Position numbers and translations under genes: made by a program
Assembly (NCBI RefSeq): GCF_009730915.1
Contig: NC_052480.1
Location: 1,736,001-1,800,000 of the forward strand
Direction: 5' to 3'
DNA: 64,000 bases
Source: Dioscorea cayenensis subsp. rotundata
Lineage: Eukaryota > Streptophyta > Magnoliopsida > Dioscoreales > Dioscoreaceae
Shown: positions 22,687 to 36,295 of the stretch, one piece after another
How positions within the stretch are numbered: the first letter of the stretch is position 1
Layout of the letters: each line of letters opens with the position of its first letter
The notes under the pieces: generated by a model
Database searches by the model: none
Told to the model about the DNA's origin: nothing
What the model saw: only the letters and a program-made list of their open reading frames with translations

Positions 22687-25600
22687 ATGCCCGCATGGTG
22701 GCGCGCCAAATCCAAGCCTAAGGGCTCTAAGCTTCCTATCTCCGATGACCACCACCCTCGCCGCTCCGTTTCCGACCATATCCCCACGCCTAGAACCCTT
22801 GACTCTCCGGTCACTCCCAAAAGCGCTCCCGCCTCTGGTGGTGGTGGTGGTGGTGGTGGTGCTGATTTGTTTGACTTCGCCCACCCTCAACCGCTTCCGC
22901 TCCCTTCCCTCTCGGTGCCGCTGCTGGTGGCTTCGGTTCCTGGCTCGGCGTCGGCGTCCAGTGGGAGCTCCTCCGTTTCATCCGATGAGAATCCAGAACT
23001 CGCTTTCTTTCGGTATGTTGTCTTAATTTGATCACTGATTTTTTTTTTTATAATTTTTTTTCTTCTGAAATTTTCGGTTTTTATTTACTTTTATTTTGTT
23101 TAGGTTGAATGTTGATTTTTAGACTCGCGCGTGAGGTTTGGATTCTGTGAACTTCTTGTCTTTGAACAATTCTTTGCTTTAAATGAGATTTGAATGCTTA
23201 AATTTGTGGGTTCATGCTCACAAATGCTTAATTTGTTGTGTGTGAAGAAAATTTTTTTATTGCAGATGAGATCAGAGTCCTTAGATTTGCTTTTTTTTGG
23301 TGGGTTTGTTCTTTGAATTTGTAAATTTTCCAAGTATATGGATTTATTGCAGTTCCTTTATAGGTTTACTCACGGGCTAGTAGCTGGTTCCTTTGTTGGT
23401 CGAGTGGGGAAAAAAATCATCCACTCATTTTGCTTTCTAGTGTACTTCGGTTGATATGGATAATCTAATCCGCTTTTTATTGATTAGTTATTCAGAGGAT
23501 CCTTTCCTTGATATGATTGTCCATTATTTTCATTAAAAATGTTATTTTGATAGTTGAACATTTTTCTTCTGTTTGTTATATGAGGTTTTTCTGTTTGTTC
23601 CTCTTTGGAACCATGAGTTCTTATCTTTCTTTGCTGCTTTCTTTCTGCTTGCATTTAAGTTATCACCAAAAAGCAGAGCATATTTAAGTGCATGATCATG
23701 GCTCTGAATATGTCTTTGGTTTTTCTTTTTCTTTCTTGCTTGTGTATACCAGACCTTTGGAGCCCAGTAACATTCCACGGGACAGAAATGTGAAATTTGA
23801 TTCCCAAAGGCTGCAAAATGTGATAGAAGAAAACCGGGCATTCACTTATGCTCCAGTTTTAGAGCCTGTTGGAGGCTCTGATACTTCTTCCAGTAGAAGC
23901 ACCCTTTCTCATGGCAGGACCTCAAATGAGACCATTTATCATCGAAGATCAGCCAATGGTACCACTGGCCCGAGGGAACATCCATTTCATGCACCACCAA
24001 CTTCACCTATACACCAAAGAGCATTCACTGTAAGCCCAGAATCTGTGAAACTGAGGCAAGATGATCTTAAGAGTCCACCGCATCCACTTCCCCTACCTCC
24101 AGGCTCTCCCAGCTCGCCGCCCATCTCTTCGGCTTCGCGTTCTCTTCAATCACATTGGAAAAAGGGAAAACTTCTTGGCAGGGGAACCTTTGGCCATGTC
24201 TATCAAGGATTTAACAGGTGCTTGCACTTATTCTTCCTAATTCGTCAACCTCCATGAGATGTCTGTAAGTTAAGATGCTCATTTTAAAAAGTTTTATTTA
24301 GACAATATAACAAGAAGCTTAACTGAGCCGGGTGTTGATTGAAAAAAAGCATTTGCAAACTTTATATTGGATAGGTTCACACACACACATATATATTTTA
24401 TGTTTATCCCAAAGTATCTGAACTGTAAAGATTCTGTTCACATCCAAAAACAGAAAACTGTTTGCTGATTATTCTTGCATGTATAATTCAGTGAAAGTGG
24501 GCAGATGTGTGCAATTAAAGAGGTTAAAATCATCTCTGATGATGCAAATTCAGCTGAATGCCTCAGGCAATTAAACCAGGTAATTCTTTGACTTCTGTTG
24601 TCTCTTAATTTTTGTTTCTGGTATAATTGAATTGATGAAATTTAAAAACTAATTCCACTGATACTATCATTTGCACAGGAAATTGCTTTGCTCAGTCAAC
24701 TTTCACACCCCAACATTGTCCAGTACTATGGCAGTGAACTGGTAATTCTTTGTCTTGTGACTGTCTGTTTCTTAAAATGTGAGGCCTTTGAGAAACTTCT
24801 ATCATACTGCTCCAGTGGTTGTCATTTGTGGTGATTTATCGTGCAAGTTTCATATATATATATATATATTTATTTTTATTTTTTGAATAAATAATATCTT
24901 CTTCTATCATGAATGATTTTATAAATAGTTGATGACCATTTATCAAGGTGATAGTTCTTACACTTTTTATAATACACATGTGCTCTTAAACATATTGAAT
25001 TCAAAATAGAATTCTGTCTGCCTTTTATTTATTTTATTCAGTTCATGTTGTGCCAAGTCATTGTACCTTGATTTTTATTAGTTGGTTCACAAATTTCTTT
25101 TAACATTAGTCAAACCCATCTTTCTAAAAGTGTGAGGGCTTCATCTCTCAAATTTATGATTTTTCTAAATATTTATTATCAAACCATATCTGGTCCATAA
25201 ATTGATTTAGAAATTTCTTCCCACATACCATTTAAATGAAGTACAATATGAAAACTGCACACTCAAGTTGAACTTTGCACTTGTACAGGTGGATGGCTCA
25301 CTGTCTGTGTATCTTGAGTATGTTTCTGGAGGATCAATCCATAAGTTACTTCAGGAATATGGTCCTTTTGGGGAGCCTGTGATACGCAGTTATGCCGGAC
25401 AGATTCTTTCTGGGCTTGCCTACTTGCATGGCAGAAATACTGTACATAGGTATATTATGCTACTTTTATTTTCAAGTTCATTACCTGTTAGATGCTGATA
25501 ATGTTTGTGGATGGTCTGGCAGGGATATTAAAGGGGCTAACATACTTGTGGGTCCTAATGGTGAAATCAAGCTTGCTGACTTCGGCATGGCTAAACATGT

Positions 25601-27603
25601 AAGTAGTTACAAAAATAGATGTTGTTTCAACTTTATAACGAACCAAATTATATTCTTTCAATTCTATAGAAGTATCTTGGCTGTCAGTCAATTGGTTGTA
25701 ATTTGTATATTCTTATGTCTGATCCCTGTTGGTTGGTTATGTGCTTTTAATCTACAATTTTTTATTTATCAAAGTGCTGGCTTCTATCAATTTAGTTTTA
25801 ATTCTCACAATTTTCAACCCATTACAATGCCTTTGTAAAGTATGTATGTATATTTTATGTTTGCAAAATGTACCCGGCTTAGATTTTTGTCTAAATTTGA
25901 GTTTGACAATGCATGATGTACCTTATGATTTGTTTACTTATTTATATATTTAGTCCTGTCATGCACTTTATTTTGCCAGTTGGCATACTAGTATTCCTAA
26001 TATTTGGTACCAATCAATAGATTAGTGTTGGTTATTAGTCTGAACCCATTCTTACAGGCTAGTGCAGTCTGCTAATCCATAATAGGTTTTTTTCTCTATA
26101 GCTTTATTCAAATAAATGCTCCGGCTAGCCCTTGTCATCGTTAGGGAATAGAAGAAAAATCACCATTTCTAGTACTCTTTTGTCCGTGATGATGTAAAAA
26201 TCAAATAAATAAAAATAATGTTATCGTTAAGCAATTCTGAAAATGAAACATATTGATGTTGGAAGCAGCACCTTGTATGTTACAAGTCTACCAAGATGCT
26301 ATGTAGGTATTTTTCCCAGACTGTGATTGACTAAAAGATAGTTAAGCTTCTAATTTCTGTCAACTTGCAGATATCATGAGTTACTATGAGAATTTATATG
26401 ATATTCCTTTCCATCACTTGGTTTTTTATTATTTTTTTCTTCCTGACGTGTCAGATATCAGCATTTACTTCAATACGTTCTTTCAAAGGAAGTCCATACT
26501 GGATGGCGCCTGAGGTTAGCATCCTCATTTGTCACTCCTAGAGAATTTTCTTCAGAACATTACCGATACATTATATATGTAATATTTGTTTTTATGTAGG
26601 TCATCATGAATGGATCTGGCTACAACCTATCAGTTGATATTTGGAGCCTTGGATGTACCATCCTTGAGATGGCGACTTCCAAGCCTCCCTGGAGTCAATA
26701 TGAAGGGGTAGGCTATTTTCTTAATCTTGGAATATACTTCTCATAAAAAATAGATTTTCTACAAACCACTGAGATGCATGCTATTTATAGGTTGCGGCAA
26801 TATTTAAAATTGGAAATAGCAAAGATATACCTGAGATACCAGAACATCTCTCTCCTGATGCAAAGAATTTTCTGAAACTTTGTTTCCAACGGAACCCATC
26901 TGCCCGGCCTACAGCAGCTGAATTGTTGGGCCACCCATTTGTTCGAGATCAAGCAACAGCAAAAGCTGGTAAATTTAGTATTGCCGGCGACACACTCAAA
27001 TCTCCAGATAGAAGCCATGCATTGGTACAAACGTTGATATTGCTTGTGTCACTATCACCATTTTTGTTTTATCTTAGCACGTCGTAACTTACTGATAATG
27101 CATATTCAGGCCACCTTGGATTTTTCTTCCAAAAGAAGTGTATCTCCTCTCCGTGATGTAGACTATGGGATAAGACATACGGTTGGATTTCCTTCGTCTT
27201 CGCACACCAGGTATAATGATAAACTTTTTTATCACTGTTTGACATTTGCACTCCTAACTTCAGAAATTTTTTTTTTCCTTCTTTCAGTGATTTAGCTGGC
27301 TTGAGAATGAACATGTCACTGCCGGTCTCACCGTGTTCAAGTCCTTTACGACAATACAGACAGTCAAACAGAAGTTGCTTGCCGTCTCCCCCGCATCCAG
27401 CATACTCCACTGGCATAATCAATCATGGTCCGAGCAATCACTCACTCTACCCAACAAGACTGAACATCAACTTTTCGGATCCATGGCCTGATTTTCATCA
27501 ATTGAAGTTACCAACACCCTTCGACTCTCCGCTGAAGTCAGCAACCCCTTACGACTCCCCCTTGAGGTCAACACCGTATGGATCTCCACGGAAGTGTTTG
27601 TAG
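22687..27603 (+). CDS. MAPKKK3: MAP kinase kinase kinase, MAPKKK3/YODA family
   Basis: Top tier of a MAP kinase cascade: a Ser/Thr kinase that phosphorylates MAPKKs. Eleven exons (22687–23012, 23753–24217, 24492–24579, 24679–24741, 25289–25449, 25523–25598, 26455–26514, 26600–26707, 26791–27024, 27110–27210, 27288–27603) give 665 residues. The start is chosen at MPAWW, which matches the MPTWW start of Arabidopsis MAPKKK3; upstream in-frame codons lie in the leader. A Ser/Pro-rich regulatory N-terminus includes an eight-Gly run. The kinase shows the G-loop GRGTFG (251–256), Lys273 in CAIKEVK, HRDIKGAN (Asp369), DFG (387–389) and APE (411–413). The C-terminal tail carries MSLPVSPCSSPLRQ and repeated (T/S)PYDSPL/PYGSP motifs, likely proline-directed phosphorylation sites. 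The leader is CT-rich. No defect is seen. Confidence 0.95.
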
Positions 27604-28149
27604 CACAAACTTGTTCGTCCGAAACAGCAATGGAAGAGGTCCGACAGCGAATTCTGGTGAAAATTTTGAATCAAAACCAGAAACAAAAAAATCGACACAG
27701 GCGAAAAAATATGGCTGTTAAGGTAAAAAAGTGTTGTTGTAACTGGGAAGTGAGTTTCACCAGTCTCTGTTGTATGTTTGTAAGATCAAATCTCAACATG
27801 ATGTACATAAGCTGTATGTTTGTTTCAGTTCATAAATCTGGTGAAAATAAAGATACAGATGAACCAGTGATCTTCAAAACCAGGAACATGTAAATTTTTT
27901 ATTTAACTCTATAGCATTGTAAAGGCGATGACTTTTTTTTGTCAGATTCCCTGGGCCAGTCTGGTTCAAACTCTGAAAAGGTTTTTCTTGTATTATATTA
28001 ATTGTATATATTTAAAAACCAGCAAATTTCAATTGGTATCAATTTCCTTTATGTTGTTCCTCCAGTGTTTTCTGGTTTAGTTGAATTTTGTTAGACAAAT
28101 AAGCCTTTTCTTTGCTAAGAAAATGCCTTTAATTTTTCCATCCAACCAA

Positions 28150-28273
28150 ACATTTATTTAGATAGACAATAATTAGATATCCTAGTGGAAGTCATATGTG
28201 ATGGGGTTATAACATTTCTTTAGATAGACAATAATTAAATATCCTCGTGGAAGTCATATGTGGTGGGGTTATA
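28150..28273. repeat. 62-bp tandem duplication
   Basis: The unit acatttNtttagatagacaa, ending ggggttata, occurs at 28150–28211 and 28212–28273 with only a few differences. Confidence 0.8.
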
Positions 28274-29033
28274 TAGAGAGTTATGTGGTGCAAAGTTGAA
28301 TTTTTTTGTGCCGCAATACTATACAGGATTATTGTAGATATATTATAGAAATATTATATTAATACTGTTTATTCATTATTCATTGGTCCTCGGTGGGAGG
28401 TGCTATATTCTCCACCTTTTTAAAGTTGCAAGACAAGGAGATTTATCATTACCTCGTGTGTTGGGTCATCTCACATGATAATCTCTAAGAATCATTAAGT
28501 CATCAAAATTAATGCACTACTGTATATATATGTTTCTTTGACACCTGACGGTGTTTGTCGTCATTTGTAAGAAAATGATAAATCATAATTCCATTAAGAG
28601 AGAACCATTACATAAAATAAATTAATATTTAATAAAAATCTTTTATTTCTACTTTCATTGTGTTACTATCAGTAAATTATTTTTCATTGAACATACATTT
28701 ATGAACTATAATCATCTTAAACGCATAAAAAATTTAGTCACACTATCATTATCTTCTTCATCATTAAAAAAATCTACAAAAGAAACATATTTAAAAATCT
28801 TTAAACAGATAAAAATTTAAAAAAAAAATCACTAAAAAAACTTAGGAAAAAGATTATATTATGTACGGGTGGTCCCAGCACTTATATGTGCGTGGGTCTT
28901 ACTCCCACTTGCTCCGTCAAGATTTATGCACACCCCTATTTTTCTTAGCGGCTTTAGCGTGCATCTTGGCAAAATTTTTTTTTTTTTTTTAAATTCCATT
29001 ATTTTCGCAAGGTGACTCCGGGTACGGATCCAA

Positions 29034-29119
29034 CCCGTTAAGAGTTCGGGTTGATAGATCCGAATCCGTACCCATTAAGAATTCGGGTTTATAGATCCGA
29101 ATCCGAACCCGTTAAGAAT
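29034..29119. repeat. 37-bp tandem repeat in the ndhO promoter/leader
   Basis: Units 29034–29070 and 29071–29107, plus a partial third, read cccRttaagaRttcgggttN and then atagatccgaatccg. The array ends about 70 bases before the ndhO start codon, so it lies in the core promoter or 5' UTR. The unit contains near-palindromic gaattc/gatccga words. Confidence 0.75.
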
Positions 29120-29187
29120 CCAAGTCCATCTTTCTCTCCCGCCTTATCTGGAACGAAGAGAGAACGAAGCAAAAGAAAACCCCTCCA

Positions 29188-31158
29188 ATGGCCTCCTTCG
29201 TTCATCTCCCGCTCCACTCCACCATCCGCTTCCTCTCCTTCTCTCCTTCCAGAGCCCAAGCTCTCAATCCCCCTTCCCGCACTCCATCGATCAAGGCCTC
29301 CACCTCTGCCGAGCCGGAGAAAGAGAGTAAGCTCGTTCAAACCGCCGGAGACGCTTCACCTCCGTCATCTCAGTCCTCTCCCCCGCCGCGGTCGCCGCCG
29401 AAGAAGACCGTCTACTCTAGTGAGTCCTATCCCCCCTCTCTCAATCATCTCTGAATGTTCTGAAACCCTAATTCCTGTTATCACTCTTTTTCAGTGAAGA
29501 AAGGGCAAATTGTTAGGGTGGACAAGGAGAAGTATCTCAATAGCATCAATGTTAGTATGATCTCGTTCTTTTCTCACAAAAAATTCGTTTTTGAGTGGTT
29601 TGGAATGAGTCCTTTGCCATTGCAGTACTTGTCTGTTGGTCATCCGCCTTATTACAAAGGTTTAGATTACATCTATGAAGACCGTGGTGAGGTGAGTGAA
29701 CATTGATGAACTTTTTGTTCTTATTCTCATTGTTTGTTAGTGTATGTTGATTTCACTGGCTTTATGATTTCTTATTGATCTTCATTTTCACTTTTGGGGC
29801 TTTGTTGTTTGCTTGGTTTAGATATTGGATTTGAAGATCTTCGAGACTGGTGAATATGCACTTGTGAGTTGTTTGTCATTTTGTTTAAGAGCTTTAATTT
29901 TTGTTCTTTTCTTTTTTGGGAAGTAAAATGGATATGAAGATCCTGCTTTGCTCTTTTTGGTTCTTTTATTTATTAGTGCTCATGAATTGCTATATGGGGA
30001 TTTGTTCTTTAATTGGTTTTTAGTTCACTTGTTATTTTTCCCCATTTAAGTGGCTTTTAATTGTTCTTGCTGTTGGCTACTGCGTGCCTGAATGAGAATC
30101 AGGATTATATGCATTGCCGTCTTACATTTGTTCGTGTATAATAACAGGTCGCTTGGGTTGGGATCCCAACTGCGCCTGCATGGCTGCCGACGGACATGCT
30201 TATTAAGGTAAAATTATGATTATTTTCTGTTTGATTTTAGAGAAATTTTAATATTACAATTTGGATTTTGAAATGTGACTTAAATATATGTTAGCCAGGT
30301 GAGCTCTTACACCTTGATTAATCTCACTCACTTGGTCTTGCTTGTTGATGTTTAATGAACAAATAACATGCAATAGAAAATGTTTGTGTTAAAAAACTTA
30401 AAAAAAAGTCATGAAATTGTTGTCTGGAGAATGTGTCCTTTTTGACTTTTGAACCTCCACATCTGATATCACCTGGAAATTAGGCAATTCTTTGCTAGCA
30501 ATCTTGGTAACACACAGTCATAGATGCAAAATCTTGTGCTATATGGTCAATTTGATCAAGTCCTGGAGATTATGTCTTGTTTGAGATCAAGTCCTGGAGT
30601 AGTAGACACAAAATCTTGTTTGAGATCAAGTTGTATTTTTAATAATCGAATATCCAAGACCAAGTGAGGAATAACATATGATATATTATATCAAGTTGTT
30701 TTCATATAGATACTCTTACTTCTTTTTCATTTGACTAGTTTTCGCTGCTAATGGTAGACTTGTTTCTTGAGTTTTTCAAAGTGCACATACTTGTTTCTTT
30801 AGTATTTCAAGTAACATATGATATATTAAATCAAGTTTTAGAATGACTTTTTTTTTTAAACTTTTTATTATTTAGTTAGAACTGCTCAAGATAAGAATAT
30901 GAAAAATCTTAACATGTTGCCGTAAGTAGATAATTCTCAACCAATATGCCTTTAAGTTCACAGTTTATTGCATTGTGATTTGCTGCTATAACCTTAGTAA
31001 ATAGCATTAACCATCCTGTAACCTAAACTACTCAGTTTCGCTCGATTAGTTCGAGGGTGCATTTGAGTAAGCCTACCTTTGTTCTTGGTAATATTCATTG
31101 TTGAACCTTTGCTTTTGGTTTGTGGCAGTCGGACAAGCTTGACTATGAGAGACTCTAA
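29188..31158 (+). CDS. ndhO: NAD(P)H-quinone oxidoreductase subunit O, chloroplastic
   Basis: Nuclear-encoded stroma-side subunit of the chloroplast NDH complex, which carries out cyclic electron flow around photosystem I. Six exons (29188–29419, 29495–29550, 29626–29691, 29822–29863, 30148–30207, 31129–31158) encode 161 residues, close to the 158 of Arabidopsis NdhO. The first ~70 residues are a Ser/Pro-rich, acid-poor chloroplast transit peptide. The mature part holds the family blocks MKKGQIVRVDKEKYLNS, YLSVGHPPYYKGLDYIYEDR, FETGEYALVAWVGIPTAPAW and the C-terminal DKLDYERL. All introns are GT–AG. The gene stands alone; a 37-bp repeat lies in its leader region. Confidence 0.95.
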
Positions 31159-32120
31159 TATCGGCAAGCGGTTCAAATTATATCCCACTGATCAGCTTGC
31201 ACATTTCAATGCTTGAAATGAAATACATAGTGAATAGTTCTCATGGATGAAAGCAATCAAGAATGCCTTCTCTTCTTGTCAAGATGCCTAAGCCTTACCC
31301 TTTTGCTTGTTTATGCTTCATTTGTTTTATATTGGTGTAGATATATGTGGGAATGTTGCAATATATATGCAAATTTTAAATTATCCCAATTTTGGGATTG
31401 AAGCAGCCATTTTACAGTGCCCTTTTTATGAAATAGCCCTTCTGTTTTGTTGGAAGTTAAATGGGTAGGAAGTGAACAGGTTAATGAGGCTTATTTCTTG
31501 TGCATGAGAAAATCAAGGACCATTTTTGTCCAAAAAGAAATTGAATCCAAGTATTTTTTATAAACTCTTAAAATTGACTTATCAGAAATTATTTAATTAT
31601 ATATATATATATATTAGAAGCTAATCCAAACACTCTCAACTCACAAATATTTATTTAATGTAACATAAATGTTTAATTAGGGAAAGAACCAATCCAAACA
31701 AATTACCCAACCAAATTTTGTTGAAAGTCTCTATTGAGTGGTAATATTCTCCATTTATTATTTTAATTAACTTTCACTTTCACATTGTTATAAATTCTAA
31801 AAAAAAAAAGTTAGTTATGGTTTTTTTATTTTAATCTTTATAACTGTTAACAAGTCAGAGGATGAAATACCAACTATTGCTAAGTGTAATTGTAAGTTAA
31901 TTATAATTAAAAAAATTTATATAATTAATTTCGTACTCATTTTTTAGTTGCCGCTAAAATATAAATTAACAAACTTGCCACGTGTTAATAGATCACGCCG
32001 TCATCATCGATCAATCAGGTGGATTGCGCGCTAATCTCAAAGGCCGTGGTGTATCTATCCATATATAAAGAGCGATTTCAGCCCTACTTGATCTATTTCT
32101 TAACTTCAAAAAAGGAAGCA
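31159..32120. other. ndhO 3' region and spacer before the SDN5-like gene
   Basis: Probable ndhO 3' UTR to about 31.4 kb, then AT-rich spacer with an (AT)n run near 31595–31615. An in-frame ATG at 32019 lies upstream of the chosen SDN5 start and probably belongs to its leader. Confidence 0.5.
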
Positions 32121-35100
32121 ATGGGGTCGTCTTCCCGCAAAACCTCAGAAAACCCTAACGAGGAGCAAGAGGTGAAGGAGAAGGAGAAGGAGAAGCATAG
32201 CACGCCCTTCTTCGATGTCTACGGCCCCGATGTACTTCTTTTTCCTTTCTCTCTCGCTGTTGTTTTATTGCCTCATTGTTTTGCCTTCGATCTCCACTCT
32301 TTCGTTGTTCGGTGTGATTTTCGTTTTGTTGCTTGTTTGGGAATATCTTGTATCTAATAAGGCGCCTTCTTCTTATCTTATCTGCTGATTGGATGAAAAG
32401 ATGTGAGACTGTGTTTGTTGGATTGGCAAGGCATTGCTGCCGAAATGAGATTTTTTTAGGCTCTTGGATGAATTGTGAGGTTGGGATTCTTGTTCTGATT
32501 TTTTTGATTAAATTTGTAGTATAAGATGTAAATGAACAAACTTTGTTTGGGAGTATGTTGTATGCAAGGGAACGTCTTCTTCTTTATTTTATTAGCTGAT
32601 GAGATGAAAAGATGTGAGAGTGCGTTTGTTGGATTGACAATGCATTGTTTCTGGAATGAGAAATTTTAGGTTTTCGGTTGAATTTTAAAGTTTGGATACT
32701 TTTTCCAATTTTTCATGCTTTAATTTGTAGTGTAAGGTGTAAATGAACAACCTTTGTTTGGAAGCATCTTGTGCCTGAGAAGTATTCGTTTTTCTTTTCT
32801 TATTTTCTGGTAGGATGAAATATTTGAGAGTGTGTTTGTTGGATTGCCAATGTATTGCTTGTGCAAGGTGATTTTTAGGTTTTGAATTGTAATGTCGGGA
32901 TTCTTATTTTGATTTTTTATACTTTGATTCATGCTATTAGATGCAAATGATCGAGCTTTTATTTACTCATTTATGATTTTGATTTGCATGTGCTGCTATT
33001 TGCATTATTTTTATCACTATTTTTCTTCTTTAATTATGCAGGCAAAGGCAGATGTTGTTTTCAAGGATTCTTCAGCCGCTTCCTCATTAAATTTTCAGGT
33101 ACACTTGTAAGTGCCTTTTTGATTTGTTTAATCTAAATTAGTTTCTTAGTAATTTGGCTGTGAGACTTTGTTTGGAACAGGATGTTCAAGGACTTGTTAC
33201 CTGGGTGATTGGTGATGGTGTTATGCCATCATGGGCTTTTGTTAAAGTATGTTCTGCTTCCCTACTGCTTTTAATCTGATATGTTCCTTGAGAGTTTGGT
33301 GGGGTTTGTTAGGGGATCATATAATTTTTCTCGTGGTTCTATATGTTGAATAAACTGTTAATTATATTTTTTTTATCTGTATTTCTGAGGATTTGATTTT
33401 ATGAACTCTGATAAGTCTATTTACAATCTGCAGAACAAGCCCCTTATACCCAAAGTCGTACTTCTTTATGTTCCAGGCCTAGATGCGGCTCTCTATATGT
33501 CACATTTGAGTTTGCTGACTGGCATAAGAGAAAGTTGTGGCAACCCAAAACCCGTGTTAGGTCTGAGGTGTGTGTTGTATATGTGAATTATACATCTGTT
33601 CTCATTGCATAGCTTTTCTAACTTTGTGTTGCCTTGTTGTCAGTTAAGGATATGATGTCTTTCAAGTTCATGTTATATTTGCATATGCCATGGTAATTAT
33701 GGTTGGTGTCTGCCCTGTGACAGCTGTGTCTCAGATGATATGCAAACAATTGATGCGCTCTTAACATGTAAAGTGAAAAGAAAACGTGAGGATTTTAATT
33801 CAGGTTCTCAAATGCCAAATCTACGAGGTCTGTTACAGAGCTTAAGAGTGTGAATATTTACTTTAAAGGGAATGGATTGATTCAGGTTTGAAGTTTCTTA
33901 TCATTTTAAATTTTATCCATGTCTTAAGTCTATAGAGATTTGTTTCATTTCTTGCAGAAAAGTTTTGTTTGGAAAATCTGAAGGATATACCTTTTCCTCC
34001 TTCCTACTACACACTAACTGGAAAGCAACTTGAGGATAATGGATATTGTTTCAGTCAATCAGGTGGTGAAAGGTTTACATTACCTTTTATCCTAATTATA
34101 TTTTGTTCAGTTCTTTTATGCCTTGTCTTTCTTTGTAGGCTTTATATCAACTGTTCCTGCTCCTTCCGGGTCTCCACCATATGAGCTTCTTGCACTGGAT
34201 TGTGAGATGGTAAGGCCATGATGCCACAAAATGGAGCCATGCGAGTGTAAACTTTTTATTGCTTTTTTTCATACTTTATGTGGATCCTGTCCATTATTTT
34301 ACCTCAATTTAAGCATAGTTTTGCTATTCAAAGCAGTAATTTACATTCATTCGTGATAAGTCATCACCATGGTATTATAATTTCCATTGAGATATTATTA
34401 TGGATGAATTTATTTGTGTGAATATAACACTGGTGGCATGGTTACTGATTAAAACTTTATTGCCAGTGTGTGACAGGTAATGGGTTTGAACTTACGAGAG
34501 TAACACTTGTCAATACTACAGGAACGGTAAATATTACCATAGCTTCTCTCTATTTCTGCAAGTTAGAATGTTTCATTGCTATACGTGGCCTTGTAAAATC
34601 ATTAAGGATTTTCTGATAATTATCCTTGTTTTTAATCTGTCAAAAATTTGGCTTCAAGTTAGAATGAAGAATTATCCTTATAATACCCCTTTAGTGACAT
34701 TGAAGCCATCACCTTATGAACTGGGCCCAGAAAGAATTTGTCTTTAAGGAGGCTTATTTCTCTGCTTAGTTGTTTTCTTATTATGAGTTTAGACTCATAA
34801 CATAACTCTATTCTCATTGGCAAACATCTTCTCAGTCACCACTTGTTTAGCAGATAGTCTATAAGATACCGGATCAGTTGATTGTTTTTTGGTATATAAA
34901 ATGAGTAAATGAATTGCAGCTAGTATTTATTCTCCACCTGCTTGATGGAGAGTGTTTCACTTGGGTAAGTTAATAATGCTAGGATGTCTCAGAATATGTA
35001 ATCTCTAGTTGGGAAATCAATTTATGTTTATCAAAGTTAGGACACAAAAATCTGCTTTCCCACTCGATGTTATGCGCGGCTATTTATATTAGATTTACTT

Positions 35101-36246
35101 GAGCATGGAATTCCTGTAACTTTGGGGTGATCTTGTGTTCCTTTGGATTGGTGTACCATTTTTGCATATTCAACTACTTATAATTGTTATGTTTGTACAA
35201 AACTGATGGTGCTTCTTTTTTCTAGGTGGTGCTAGACAAATTGGTCAAGCCTTCCAATCCTATTATTGACTACAATACCAGGTCCTGAACATATTTAACT
35301 TAGCAGGATTCTAACAAATGAAAACCATCATTTTCCTGTCTGAAATTTAATAAAGATAAATCAATTGACAGAAAATTTTCAATTTTCAATATGTTAAAGA
35401 ACATATTATGATCAAAATAATATTGTAGTGTCATGATGAATGACTTCTGCAGTGAAACGTTCAATATCAAAGTCTGAATTGACATGTTATTTCTATTCAA
35501 TATATAAGACTTTTTTTTCCACAAGCCAGCAAATGACCATGACACAGGTTCTAAAGATTAAAAATATTAGCAGGCTTTCAATTGTTGCTTTAATCAGTTC
35601 TGCTGATTTTCCTTTTACATAGTCAGGCTTATGGTGGTTGATAGATCTGGAACTAATGTTTAGGGTTAGGGTGCTGCAGGTATAGCGGAATCACATCCGA
35701 GATGCTAAATGGTGTGACAACAACACTCGAGGATATTCAGGTTTGTTGGGTTGGTCTTTGTTCCTTCGTCATATTCAGCATAGGTCAAAGTGAATTATAT
35801 GGTTGATTATGCTTTTTGTAATGATTCTATCCTTTTTACAAGCACTTTTGTATGACATATGCTGGATGCCTGATGATAGTTCTGATTTGTTTTCAGGAAG
35901 AGTTCCTCAAGATTGTCTATGAAGAAACAATTCTTGTGGGTCATTCTCTTGAGAATGACCTCTTAGCATTGAAGATATCTCATAGTTTGGTAATCGACAC
36001 TGCTGTTCTCTACAAGAGTCCTCGTGGTTACAAGATAGCTTTACGAGTTCTATCAGAGAAATTCCTTTCCCGGTCGATCCAAGTGTCAGGAAATGGGCAT
36101 GATAGTACAGAAGATGCTAAAGCTGCAATGGAATTGGCATTGTTGAAGATAAGGCATGGTAAATTGCCTCATCTATCATTATCTTTGGGCTTGGGATGGT
36201 TAAATGAAGGGTTGATCTAACTGCTTTTGATGTAGGTGCCATGTGT

Positions 36247-36295
<49 letters not shown>

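Larger units (their letters stand above)
27604..29187. other. 3' region of the MAPKKK gene and spacer before ndhO
   Basis: Begins with probable 3' UTR of the kinase gene. A 62-bp duplication and a 37-bp repeat close to ndhO are listed separately. The rest is AT-rich and unassigned. Confidence 0.5.

Noticed and set aside
22511-23026. Alternative frame over MAPKKK exon 1
   Set aside because: A shadow caused by the Ser/Pro-rich, GC-rich exon; the MPAWW frame continues into the kinase.
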